Source: Flavobacteriia bacterium (lineage in GTDB: Bacteria; Bacteroidota; Bacteroidia; Flavobacteriales_D; Crocinitomicaceae). From it: a DNA stretch of 62,835 nucleotides. The stretch spans positions 1 to 62,835 of the forward strand of contig CANGOA010000002.1 in NCBI GenBank assembly GCA_947455255.1, written 5' to 3'. Made by a program: the position numbers and the translations under genes. Below the pieces are notes generated by a model. It did no database searches. It was given only the letters and a program-made list of their open reading frames with translations, and had not been told where the DNA came from. Below, piece by piece: positions 26,949 to 35,749 of this stretch; the first letter of the stretch is position 1; every line of letters begins with the position of its first letter.

Positions 26949-28004
26949 TTATAATTCTCCGAAAGCGGATATTTTTTGAAATTCAGATACATCTGTAATT
27001 AAGTCCCATGCATAACGGATAAATAATTTGCCAACAGCATAAGACGTATAAGGTTCTACTTTTTCACCTAGCGCTAATTTAACGAGTGATGCTGGTTGAT
27101 TTTGTCCAGCTCCAACTGTTAAGTATATCCAAGCTGGAAAACGAGGATTCACTTCCATGATGTAAGGCTTTCCATCATTTGTACGCATGATTTCGATTTC
27201 GAAACCACCTCTCCATTTTGTAGCACTTATAAATTTTGATGCCAAATCGATCAGAGACTGTTCTTCAAGCGTGATTCCAGCCCATGCTTTACCTTTATCT
27301 GTGATAAACAATTTACGCATAGGAACAGCAGAAATAGTATTTCCTTCTCCGTCACCTAAAGCTGCAATGTTTACTTCTGTTCCTGAAATAAACTCTTGTA
27401 CAATAATAGGAAGTCCCCATTTAGCATTCAATTTATGATATGCCTTTTGTGCTTGTTCTAAGGTATAAGCAACTGTAGCTTCGTAATATTTACCTTTAAC
27501 AACGATAGGATATTCAAATTCTTTAGCTACTCCAGCTAATTCACTAACATCATAAATAGTTTTGTCTCTAGGAATTAAAAATCCATGCTTTTCTCCAAAC
27601 TTGAATAGATTTACTTTATCTCTTGCTTCAAATTGTTCATTAGAAGGTAAAAATGTCGCTATACCGATTTCTTTAAGTTGTTTCGAAATTTTGATGAAAT
27701 TGTGTAATTCCGCATCAAAATTTGGAATGATAACATCAATTTTTTCAACTGAATGAATGTATTCCAATCTACTCATCAAAGTATCAGTTCCTGCAGCTGG
27801 ATATGGTATTTGATACACTTTATCTGCAATACCTTCCATATAAATTCCAGGTTCAAGAGACTCATAGGATAATCCGATGATTCTAACGTCGAAATCCTCA
27901 CAATCGCGGATCCCACGTATTACAGCAACTCCTGGTCCAGGACTATCAACAGCATTTAAGCCAGTGACTGCAACTGTAAGTTTACGTTTTATTGAACTAG
28001 ACAT
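26949..28004 (-). CDS. ATP-grasp ligase
   Basis: This 351-residue protein has an N-terminal Rossmann-like preATP-grasp domain (LTVAVTGLNAVDSPGPGVAV) and an ATP-grasp core: PIVVKGKYYEAT with K170, VQEFISGTEVN (202-212), GGFEIEIM (266-273) and the metal-binding MEVNPRFPAW with E284 and N286. ATP-grasp enzymes join a carboxylate to an amine or thiol through an acyl phosphate. It is not a known CarB, PurK or Ddl by context. Next to a PqqD-like protein it may be a peptide- or amino-acid-ligating enzyme. It overlaps the PqqD-like gene by 8 bases. Confidence 0.87.
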   Translation of the reverse strand: MSSSIKRKLTVAVTGLNAVDSPGPGVAVIRGIRDCEDFDVRIIGLSYESLEPGIYMEGIADKVYQIPYPAAGTDTLMSRLEYIHSVEKIDVIIPNFDAELHNFIKISKQLKEIGIATFLPSNEQFEARDKVNLFKFGEKHGFLIPRDKTIYDVSELAGVAKEFEYPIVVKGKYYEATVAYTLEQAQKAYHKLNAKWGLPIIVQEFISGTEVNIAALGDGEGNTISAVPMRKLFITDKGKAWAGITLEEQSLIDLASKFISATKWRGGFEIEIMRTNDGKPYIMEVNPRFPAWIYLTVGAGQNQPASLVKLALGEKVEPYTSYAVGKLFIRYAWDLITDVSEFQKISAFGEL

Positions 28005-28242
28005 GACTAACTAAAAAATGGTCTTGTAATTGAGAAATAAAATCTTCATAATCTTTCTCGAACGCACCTGGTTCAACATCATATTTTGCACTCATTTCTT
28101 TCTTAATCTCAGTTAGTTTTTTTCCTTCTTTCATTAATCGAATGATATCAGCACCAACTGCATTTGTTGAGAAAGAATCTCCGTTAGATGGGTTAAAGAT
28201 AAAACCGCTATCACTAACCGCTAAATTTGAATTTATTTTCAT
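27997..28242 (-). CDS. PqqD-like small protein (RiPP recognition element fold)
   Basis: The 81-residue protein matches the PqqD pattern: a short beta-hairpin (SDSGFIFNPSNGDSFST), then helices with NAVGADIIRLMKEGKKLTEI, then a final acidic helix (YEDFISQLQDHFLV). PqqD-like domains bind leader peptides and present them to modifying enzymes. No radical SAM gene is near. Its partner here is the overlapping ATP-grasp gene. I saw no small precursor peptide gene beside it. It is the first gene after a 128-base gap that holds the putative LytTR site, so it probably starts the operon. Confidence 0.82.
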   Translation of the reverse strand: MKINSNLAVSDSGFIFNPSNGDSFSTNAVGADIIRLMKEGKKLTEIKKEMSAKYDVEPGAFEKDYEDFISQLQDHFLVSHV

Positions 28243-28278
28243 GTTTTCTATTTTTAATATTTGTTGTTATCTACACTT

Positions 28279-28286
28279 CAAATATG
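28279..28286 (-). promoter_or_regulatory. weak -7 promoter element upstream of the PqqD-like gene
   Basis: On the minus strand it reads CATATTTG, one mismatch from TAnnTTTG. It lies 36 bases upstream of the PqqD-like ATG and 25 bases downstream of the direct repeats. There is no TTG box, as expected if an activator is needed. Confidence 0.4.
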
Positions 28287-28311
28287 GAAAATAAAAGAAT
28301 TGAAGAAAATT

Positions 28312-28344
28312 AAAAGATACGAAGGGGGATAAAAAAGATACGAA
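28312..28344 (-). promoter_or_regulatory. paired direct repeat, candidate LytTR operator
   Basis: AAAAGATACGAA occurs at 28312-28323 and again at 28333-28344 (TTCGTATCTTTT on the minus strand). The start-to-start distance is 21 bp, two helical turns, which is the geometry used by LytTR-domain regulators. The site lies directly between the LytTR response-regulator gene and the PqqD-like gene and just upstream of a weak -7 box. Confidence 0.6.
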
Positions 28345-28370
28345 AAGGTGATTTTCATCGAAAAACAAAT

Positions 28371-29099
28371 CTAATCTTCTTCAGAAATTTCTAATCCTAA
28401 AGATTTATATAAAGGTACTTTATAGCTATCTCCAATGAATAGTTCTGTTTCTTCAATGGTAAGCCGTGTTTTCTTAATCGATGAAATTTTACTCAAATTA
28501 ACGATATACGATTTATGTACTCGTTTAAAACCTAATAATTCTAATCTTTCCTCTATAGACTTCATACTCATACGCGTAACAATTGGTTTGGAAGAATTAG
28601 TCAGAAATATTTTGATATAATCTTTCAATCCTTCGATGTATGAAATATCAGGAATATTCACTTTCACCAAACTGTAATCAGAATTTACAAATAGATAATC
28701 TGGTGGCAATTGCTTTAAAACAGATGGTGTAGAATTATTGATTAAACTATGTGATTCTTTTACTTTAAGTACGCTTTTATAAAAACGATCAAAAGAAAAT
28801 GGTTTTACCAAATAATCAATCACATCTAATTCGAAACCTTCTAAGGCATATTTTTTATAGGCTGTAGAAAAAATGATGTACGGTTTTTGTTTCAACGACT
28901 GAACAAATTGAATCCCATTGATTTCAGGCATTTCAATATCTACAAAAATTAAGTCTATTTGTTCAACTTCTAGTACCTCATACGCTTGGATAGCATTTCT
29001 ACAAGTTGTAACCAATTGTAAAAATGGCACCTTTTGCACAAAATCAGCCATCATTTCCAATGCCAATGGCTCATCATCAATACAAATACATTTAATCAT
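28371..29099 (-). CDS. LytTR-family response regulator
   Basis: The 242-residue protein has a receiver domain (about 1-120: CIDDEP acidic pocket, phosphorylated D54 in LIFVDIEMPEING) and a C-terminal LytTR DNA-binding domain (DISYIEGLKDYIKIFL, RMSMKSIEERL, FKRVHKSYIVNLSKI). It works with the sensor kinase whose stop is one base upstream. Just downstream, in the gap before the PqqD-like gene, is a 21-bp-period direct repeat of the type such domains bind, so the PqqD/ATP-grasp operon is the likely target. Confidence 0.93.
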   Translation of the reverse strand: MIKCICIDDEPLALEMMADFVQKVPFLQLVTTCRNAIQAYEVLEVEQIDLIFVDIEMPEINGIQFVQSLKQKPYIIFSTAYKKYALEGFELDVIDYLVKPFSFDRFYKSVLKVKESHSLINNSTPSVLKQLPPDYLFVNSDYSLVKVNIPDISYIEGLKDYIKIFLTNSSKPIVTRMSMKSIEERLELLGFKRVHKSYIVNLSKISSIKKTRLTIEETELFIGDSYKVPLYKSLGLEISEED

Positions 29100-29100
29100 C

Positions 29101-30153
29101 TTATAAAATAGCTAGAGACAAAGATACATAATACCAGTTAGATTCTTTTCTAACAGTGAGTTCGTATTTAGAAGGATATAATAAATCCAAACGACGTTTT
29201 ACATTTACAAGCCCAATTCCTTGGTTTTTTGAATCAAATTTGGAAATAGATTCCTTAAATTTATTGTTTACATCTAATTGAAACTTATTGTTTTTAATAT
29301 AAATGTGAATTTCAATTTCTGGAGAATCAATAACGGATGTTCCATGTTTAAATGCATTTTCGATATAAGGAATCAATAACATAGGCTCAATATTCAATTC
29401 TAACTCAGAAGGAATATCTAGGTTTTGGAATATCTTAACAGTATCTCCGAAACGAATAGTTTGTAGATCAATATAATCAGAAATATATTCTAATTCGTCA
29501 TGGATAGAAACTTTATCTTCATCTGATACATACAACATATATCGAATAATAGATGCTAATTTTAACAAGCTATTCTCTGCTTTGTCTGATTTTTTACGCA
29601 CTAATATTATACTACTATTTAATGCATTAAAAATAAAATGTGGACTTATTTGAGAACGAAGAAACGATAATTCAGTTTTTAAATTTTCGGTCTCTTTTTC
29701 TTTCCTTAATTTTTCTTCACGAAAACGATCAGTCAATAAACGGTAGGAAATACTAATGAAAAGAATAAAAAGTAAAGGAAGCAATAGAGCGATCAATTGA
29801 TTTCCTCGAATACTATCTGGCGATGGTATTCCTCGACCTAGATTTGGAGGTGGTATATAAGTTGGTAAAAAAGGGAAAATCAAGTATGAGATCCAAAGAA
29901 TTGTAATAACCAATATGACAAGGAATACAATATAAATTAACGTGCTTTTCTTTAAGATTTTCGGTATTAGAAAAGTACTATTAAAGTAGAAAACGAAGAT
30001 AAAATAAAGGTGATTAACTAATAAATGTTCATCCAAAAGTTGAATTCCCTCATTTGGTATTGGTTGTACACCTTTAGGATCTACAAAAGGAACTAAATAA
30101 AAAGCTATCCAAAAAAGAAGATGTAAAGTGAAATTAAAGAGAGAAATTTTCAT
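29101..30153 (-). CDS. LytS-type sensor histidine kinase
   Basis: The 350-residue inner-membrane kinase has four hydrophobic segments (about 5-22, 46-62, 72-94, 119-137), a short coiled-coil, then a His_kinase domain with H172 in SQISPHFIFNALNSS and an ATPase part (LLIPYIENAFKHG, QGIGLVNVKRRLDLLY). There is no large periplasmic sensor, so it probably senses the membrane or a small molecule. It pairs with the LytTR regulator (1-base gap) and starts 3 bases after the PorE-like gene, so the three are one transcript. Confidence 0.92.
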   Translation of the reverse strand: MKISLFNFTLHLLFWIAFYLVPFVDPKGVQPIPNEGIQLLDEHLLVNHLYFIFVFYFNSTFLIPKILKKSTLIYIVFLVILVITILWISYLIFPFLPTYIPPPNLGRGIPSPDSIRGNQLIALLLPLLFILFISISYRLLTDRFREEKLRKEKETENLKTELSFLRSQISPHFIFNALNSSIILVRKKSDKAENSLLKLASIIRYMLYVSDEDKVSIHDELEYISDYIDLQTIRFGDTVKIFQNLDIPSELELNIEPMLLIPYIENAFKHGTSVIDSPEIEIHIYIKNNKFQLDVNNKFKESISKFDSKNQGIGLVNVKRRLDLLYPSKYELTVRKESNWYYVSLSLAIL

Positions 30154-30156
30154 CGA

Positions 30157-32298
30157 TTATTTTTTTTTCTTTTTCCCTTTTTTAGTGTCTTTTTTAGCTG
30201 TTTTTAAATTCTCAACCGGAGAAAGTAACTTTTGTTCTGCCAAATCTGGGTCAAAGTCCATTCCTCTTACAAAACCTTCTGTTCGACGATTTAACGAATG
30301 AAGTTTTTCAAATTTAATTGGATCTTTAATTTTAAACTGCGTAATGTATTTTTCTGTTAACACAACAGTTTTTCCTTTTTCGTCAATCCATTTTACTGGT
30401 TCTTTTTCACCTTTTCCAACAGGTATCAATCGTCTAATATCAATTCCTTTTTCTTCAACTAGGTATTGTACACATTCACGAGCTCTATTGTTAGAAAGTT
30501 TTAAATTGAACTCATCATTACCTCTACAGTCAGTATGAGAACTTAACTCCAAAATCATTTTAGGATATTTCATCAATACATCATAAACAAAGTTTAATGA
30601 ATCCTTAGAACTAATAGTAGAATCTTGAAGTAACTCCCATTTACCAAATGCATAACGAACTTCAGGAATACGTATTTTCTCTTCTGGTATCAATAATGGT
30701 ACATCAATAATAAAATTTTGATCATAACGTAAACCACGTGTTGTAAATTGCGTTTCACTTTTATTTTTCTCAGCACCAACACGGTAAGTTAGTATAGTAT
30801 AGTCTGTGTTTTCTTTAATTACACGTTCTCCATTTGCTTTATTTTCAAAGAATATCACTCCTTTCTTGTCTGTAAATCCTTCCACTTTGGAGCTATCTGA
30901 ACCTATAATAACTACCTTCACACTTCCTAATTTCTTTTCAATTTGACCTAGTTTACTTACAATGATTTTGATATCATATTTGTTAGGAGGTAATTGATAT
31001 TTGTATAAATCAGTTTTAAATGTCTTACCTAATCCGGTTTTTCTTTCTGATGTAAAATAACCTTCTGTATCGTTTATTTCAATCAAACTAAATTCATTGG
31101 CTTCAGAATTACGTGGGTATCCAATATTTTCAGCTTTCTCCCATGAATTTTTTCCGTTTGCAGAATTTTTTATTGCTTTAAAAATATCCAATCCACCTAG
31201 CCCTGGTCTACCGTCTGATGAAAAATATAAATCTTCATAAGCATTGAAAGTTGGAAACATTTCGTTGCCTGCAGAATTAATTTCAGGCCCTAAATTTACA
31301 GGAGGAGACCAGATATCCGCTTTTTTGGAATAAGTTGAACTCCATAAATCTTTACCTCCAAAACCGCCTGGAAGTTCTGCAACAAAAATTAAAAAATTAC
31401 CATCTGCAGAAACACATGGATGACCAATTGAAACTGAATCCGCATTTTTCAATGGTAATTTAATTGGTTCAGCCCAATCTTTACCTCTTAGTTCTGATAC
31501 CCATATTTCACATCCTAGATTTTTATTTTTTTCATATGGACAACGTGTAAAAAACATTTTTTTGAATTTGCTGTCAAAAGCAACAGTTCCTTCATTAAAT
31601 TCTGTGTTTATTTTTTCACCTGGTAATAATACAGGTTCACCAAAATTTCCTTTTTTATCAATTTGAGTTAACCACAAATCCATATGAGTTTCACCAGTTC
31701 TCGGATCTATATCACCTCCTAAAGGACTTGTTCTGTCAGAACTAAAAACAATTGAAGTTTTCTTTTTATCTGCAAAAACAGTAGACATATCAATACTCTC
31801 TTTATTTAATACTGAGATATTTGTAATAATATGATTAGTTTTATTAGACATGAATTTAGCAACCTCTTTGCATGCTACTATACCAGCATCAGCTCGTGTA
31901 TCTGTCGGAGCTAAAGATTTGTAAGCATTATAATTCTCAATCGCTAAATTGTAATCTCCCATGTATCGAATCATCTCTGCATAGTAGAATAAGGCTTGAG
32001 GATTAATCGACTGATAATTAACCACTAATGCTTTTTGATACCAATCTAAAGCATTTTTATAATCTTCCAACATACGATAACACTCCCCTGTTTTAAAAGC
32101 CATATCCCCTTTTCGTTCAGAAGCTTTTCGACTTTTTGGATTTACTTTATCAAAAGCATGTATTGTGAGTTTAACAGCCTCAATATAATTTTCATCTTGA
32201 AATGCCTTATTTGCTTTTTTTATCTCTTTAGGCTCTTGCCCAAAAGCCTGAAAAGCAAGTGTTAACACACAAAAAAAGAATATATTACGAAATAACAT
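30157..32298 (-). CDS. PorE-like TPR/beta-propeller/OmpA-domain protein
   Basis: With the ATG at 32298 the protein has 713 residues and a signal peptide (LFRNIFFFCVLTLAFQAFGQ). Domain order is TPR repeats (about 25-140), PD40/WD40-type propeller blades (about 165-430, with repeated VFSSDRTSPLGG-like strands), a carboxypeptidase-regulatory-like fold (about 440-530), and a C-terminal OmpA peptidoglycan-binding domain (LELSSHTDCRGNDEFNLKLS). This order is that of PorE, a T9SS accessory protein. The Lys-rich end (KKGKKKKK) is unusual. It is linked to a LytS/LytTR pair and not to PorXY, so its exact role is open. Confidence 0.85.
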   Translation of the reverse strand: MLFRNIFFFCVLTLAFQAFGQEPKEIKKANKAFQDENYIEAVKLTIHAFDKVNPKSRKASERKGDMAFKTGECYRMLEDYKNALDWYQKALVVNYQSINPQALFYYAEMIRYMGDYNLAIENYNAYKSLAPTDTRADAGIVACKEVAKFMSNKTNHIITNISVLNKESIDMSTVFADKKKTSIVFSSDRTSPLGGDIDPRTGETHMDLWLTQIDKKGNFGEPVLLPGEKINTEFNEGTVAFDSKFKKMFFTRCPYEKNKNLGCEIWVSELRGKDWAEPIKLPLKNADSVSIGHPCVSADGNFLIFVAELPGGFGGKDLWSSTYSKKADIWSPPVNLGPEINSAGNEMFPTFNAYEDLYFSSDGRPGLGGLDIFKAIKNSANGKNSWEKAENIGYPRNSEANEFSLIEINDTEGYFTSERKTGLGKTFKTDLYKYQLPPNKYDIKIIVSKLGQIEKKLGSVKVVIIGSDSSKVEGFTDKKGVIFFENKANGERVIKENTDYTILTYRVGAEKNKSETQFTTRGLRYDQNFIIDVPLLIPEEKIRIPEVRYAFGKWELLQDSTISSKDSLNFVYDVLMKYPKMILELSSHTDCRGNDEFNLKLSNNRARECVQYLVEEKGIDIRRLIPVGKGEKEPVKWIDEKGKTVVLTEKYITQFKIKDPIKFEKLHSLNRRTEGFVRGMDFDPDLAEQKLLSPVENLKTAKKDTKKGKKKKK

Positions 32299-32381
32299 AA
32301 TGTTGTACCAATTTAATTCAAACAAAAAGAATTTGAAAGTAAGTATAAATCATGAAACTACAAAATCATAGGCCAAAATTC

Positions 32382-33434
32382 CTATTCCCTAGAACCCTGG
32401 GTGTAATTCTCCCACTTTTTTAAAATTTCTTGAAAACCTTTTGGTAAATCCGAATCAAAACTTAATAAATTACCCGTTATTGGATGAACAAATCCTAATG
32501 TTTTAGCGTGTAAAGCTTGACCTGGGATCAGAGAAAAACAATTTTCCACAAATTGCTTATATTTTGTGTGTGTTGTCCCTCGTAATATTGCATCTCCCCC
32601 ATATTCATTATCGTTAAATAAAGGGTGTCCAATTGATTTCATGTGAGCACGAATTTGATGAGTTCGACCAGTTTCTAACTTACACTCAATCAAAGTCACC
32701 AACCCAAAACGTTGTAACACTTTAAAATGTGTCACCGCATGTTTACCATGTTCACTTCCTTCAGGAAAAACAGCCATAACCTTTCTGTTTTTCAACGACC
32801 TGCCAATATTACCAATAACAGTTCCATCGTCTTCTTTTACATCTCCCCAAACAAGTGCATTATATCTACGTTCTGTAGAACGATCAAAAAATTGCTTTGC
32901 TAAATGTGTAAGTACAAATTCTGTTTTTGCAATCACCATTAATCCAGTAGTATTCTTATCCAAACGATGAACTAATCCTGGTCTACCAGAATAGTCTTGA
33001 GTCTTAATTGGTAAATTATCAAAATGATACACTAAGGCATTTACTAGCGTACCCGTATAATTCCCATAACCAGGATGGACTACCATTTCAGATGGTTTAT
33101 GAACTACAGCTAAATATTCATCTTCAAACTCAATTTTGATTGGAATATTTTCTGGTATTAATTCAATTTCTCGAATTGGGTAAGGAAAAACTACAGAAAT
33201 TTCATCTCCTGGTTTTACTTTGTAATTTGGTTTGATTGCAACTTTATTCGCTAATACATTGCCATTTCTGGCAGCTACTTGTATCTTATTTCTTGACGTA
33301 TTTGGTAAGCGGTCAATTAAAAACTTATCGATTCGAATAACTTCTTGACCTTTATCAACTGTAAATTTATGATGTTCAAATAACTCATCTTCTCCAGCGT
33401 TTTCTTCCCATTCGGCATCATTGAAATTATCCAT
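32382..33434 (-). CDS. RluA-family 23S rRNA pseudouridine synthase (RluD-like)
   Basis: The 350-residue enzyme isomerises uridines in 23S rRNA. It has an N-terminal S4 RNA-binding domain (IRIDKFLIDRLPNTSRNKIQ, about 33-95) and a catalytic domain with the motif GLVHRLDKNTTGLM, whose Asp is the nucleophile, and RTHQIRAHM. Length and the S4 domain point to the RluD/RluC group. It overlaps the T9SS substrate gene by one base. The PASTA, T9SS substrate and RluD-like genes form a run divergent from ddl. Confidence 0.9.
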   Translation of the reverse strand: MDNFNDAEWEENAGEDELFEHHKFTVDKGQEVIRIDKFLIDRLPNTSRNKIQVAARNGNVLANKVAIKPNYKVKPGDEISVVFPYPIREIELIPENIPIKIEFEDEYLAVVHKPSEMVVHPGYGNYTGTLVNALVYHFDNLPIKTQDYSGRPGLVHRLDKNTTGLMVIAKTEFVLTHLAKQFFDRSTERRYNALVWGDVKEDDGTVIGNIGRSLKNRKVMAVFPEGSEHGKHAVTHFKVLQRFGLVTLIECKLETGRTHQIRAHMKSIGHPLFNDNEYGGDAILRGTTHTKYKQFVENCFSLIPGQALHAKTLGFVHPITGNLLSFDSDLPKGFQEILKKWENYTQGSRE

Positions 33435-35704
33435 TATAGTTTGCTTATTTTATATGTTTGACCTGTTTTTATGTCTTGAAATAAATAGATTCCTATAGGA
33501 TAATCCATCATATAAATTTTTGATGTATTAGCATCAACTTGTTGCAATATTTTTCCTTGAATATCGAAAATAACTCCTCCTTCAAATCCTTCATAATTTG
33601 GATAGATTGTAAAATATTCCTGAGTTGGATTTGGAAATATTTTAATTGTTTGTATCTCATCTGAATCAAATTCACTTAATCCAACGTGTTTATTTAAATT
33701 TGAGGTAAAAATAGGTCGCATCATTAAAGCTCCTTTTGTAAATGACTTATTCCAGCTAGTACCAGAATTCGCATAATACAACTTTGCATTTGTGATTGTA
33801 TTCGCATCAAAACCTATATTAAGTGGGTCTTGATCAAATTGTTTTACACCTACAAAAAATTTACCTGAAATAGGTAAACGTTTAAAATCTTTGAAATAGT
33901 AATTTGTATAACTATTTCGCTTTTTTTGATAAATCGGTTGTTGAGGTGCAAAATCTTCATCTTTATAAATTACATTATTAGGCAATCCATTTTTCTCATC
34001 CCATACATAGAGTGAAAATAATTTCTTGGACTTATCATTTACAGTTGGGACAAAATGTATGGCAACACCTAGTAAAGAATCTGACATGTAAGGTTCAAAC
34101 ATATATGCTAATGTTGCAGATGGTGTTTTCAAACCATAAGCTAACTCTGCACTTCCATCATCATAGGCATAATAATCTTTAAATATTTGATAGGAATATG
34201 AAGTGTCGTTTTGTACATAAGCTGGATAATATTTTTGTTCAAAAGGTGCAGGAATGATCGTTTTCACTATAAAAGTAGCAGTATCATCAGCATTCACAGG
34301 AAAAGTAAAAGATTCTTTTGAAAAATCAAAATAATCAATATACGTAGTTAATGGTAAGTAGTTGATATTACCACCAGATAGTTTTTGACCAGGTAAGTTA
34401 AACGATTTTATTTTTACATTTTTAGCATACACATCAAGAGTCCCGTCAAGATTTTGTTCTTGAATTGCAAATCCATTATGTAGCACTATAGTTATCGAAT
34501 CATTAATCCAATTACTTGAACCATTTTTATAATGTTTCCAAGGAACTGAAGTATATTCTTTTAGCAAAGAACTCGTTGGATAAACTAATGCAAAATCTTT
34601 AAAAACATTGGTATCCGATAATTTGGAATCTTTTTTCAATTCCACGTAATCTATGTGAAAATGATCTAAACTTCCTGAAATGTCGCCGAAATTTACAAAT
34701 CTAAATTTAAAATTTTTCTTGAAAAATGCCGGATTCTTAATAGATAGATGTACCTTTTTAAACGATTTACTTTCCTCATCAAACTTAACAGGATCAGATT
34801 CAACAGTTGTCCCCCAAAAAGAGACCCACATATCCCAATCTGGTCTATACAATTGTAAACAAAGTGAATCATGCTGTTGTTTAGAACCATCCGTTATGTT
34901 TTCTGGAGCATCTCCAAATCCTTTAGGTTGATATAAAAAACTTATATAAACTGAATCGGCAGGTGTAATATCTGATAAATCAATATTTTTAGAAGTTAAA
35001 CAATCACCATATCCTCTTGACTGTGTGTTAATAGCATACGGATAACCTTTATCGTCTAAACCATCAAAACTTGCAACTCCGAGGGACCAAGGTTGGTATG
35101 CTAAAGTGTAATTATGAAAAGCGAATGTATCAATCCAAATTGCATTATTATCTTTAATTTTCTTAAAAAATACACGTGCCGAATCGAATAAAACATCCTT
35201 GATGTTAATTTTCAAAGAATCATGCGAGTTCTTTAAACCAATTGTATCGTAATAACTATACGCAGGGTACAAAACAACATCTTGAAATGTAGGAGGATAA
35301 CTTGCTAAATTATATCTAACAACCGTAGTTGCTTTATTCAATATCACAGTATCTTTTTTTGTATCCGTATGATATACAGAAGTATAAGACTTATTGTACG
35401 TGTAATTAGCGAATTGATAAAAAGGCTTTCCGGTCAATTTATTTTTCAAAGAGTAATACAGTGTATTTTTGATATCACCAGAATATGAAGAATCATATTG
35501 TTGGAAATGATTCGTTGAAAAATCATCAAAAATCGGAAGTTTGAGTGTATCTGTACTATAAATTATAAGTGAATCTATTGTTTGTTGTCTTTTAATATTT
35601 GATGTTCCACCTGCTAAATTTGTTTCTAATGGAGCTAAAAATTCATCCTGAGCAAACAAATTTACATTCAATAAAAAAAAGAAAAGCAAAACACAAAAAC
35701 GCAT
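33434..35704 (-). CDS. T9SS type A sorting-domain protein
   Basis: The 756-residue protein (ATG at 35704; an in-frame ATG at 35722 only lengthens a Leu run) has a signal peptide ending near NLFAQ and a large beta-rich body. The C-terminal 75 residues are a type A secretion signal: TIKIFPNPTQEYFTIYP, GGVIFDIQGKILQQV, YPIGIYLFQDIKTGQ and a Lys-ending tail. It should cross the outer membrane by T9SS and be anchored or released. The body shows no recognisable enzyme motif and could be an adhesin or matrix protein. The PASTA gene lies 45 bases upstream. Confidence 0.85.
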   Translation of the reverse strand: MRFCVLLFFFLLNVNLFAQDEFLAPLETNLAGGTSNIKRQQTIDSLIIYSTDTLKLPIFDDFSTNHFQQYDSSYSGDIKNTLYYSLKNKLTGKPFYQFANYTYNKSYTSVYHTDTKKDTVILNKATTVVRYNLASYPPTFQDVVLYPAYSYYDTIGLKNSHDSLKINIKDVLFDSARVFFKKIKDNNAIWIDTFAFHNYTLAYQPWSLGVASFDGLDDKGYPYAINTQSRGYGDCLTSKNIDLSDITPADSVYISFLYQPKGFGDAPENITDGSKQQHDSLCLQLYRPDWDMWVSFWGTTVESDPVKFDEESKSFKKVHLSIKNPAFFKKNFKFRFVNFGDISGSLDHFHIDYVELKKDSKLSDTNVFKDFALVYPTSSLLKEYTSVPWKHYKNGSSNWINDSITIVLHNGFAIQEQNLDGTLDVYAKNVKIKSFNLPGQKLSGGNINYLPLTTYIDYFDFSKESFTFPVNADDTATFIVKTIIPAPFEQKYYPAYVQNDTSYSYQIFKDYYAYDDGSAELAYGLKTPSATLAYMFEPYMSDSLLGVAIHFVPTVNDKSKKLFSLYVWDEKNGLPNNVIYKDEDFAPQQPIYQKKRNSYTNYYFKDFKRLPISGKFFVGVKQFDQDPLNIGFDANTITNAKLYYANSGTSWNKSFTKGALMMRPIFTSNLNKHVGLSEFDSDEIQTIKIFPNPTQEYFTIYPNYEGFEGGVIFDIQGKILQQVDANTSKIYMMDYPIGIYLFQDIKTGQTYKISKL

Positions 35705-35749
35705 AAGCAACAATAATAACAATCAAATAATAACGAAGAAAAAAGTTAA

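Noticed and set aside
28243-28370. RiPP precursor gene next to the PqqD-like gene
   Set aside because: I looked in both strands of the gap and found no short frame with a start and a Gly-rich or core-like end; the stretch holds the direct repeat and promoter instead.
32299-32325. Longer start for the PorE-like protein
   Set aside because: It would put nine polar residues before a good signal peptide that begins at the ATG at 32298.
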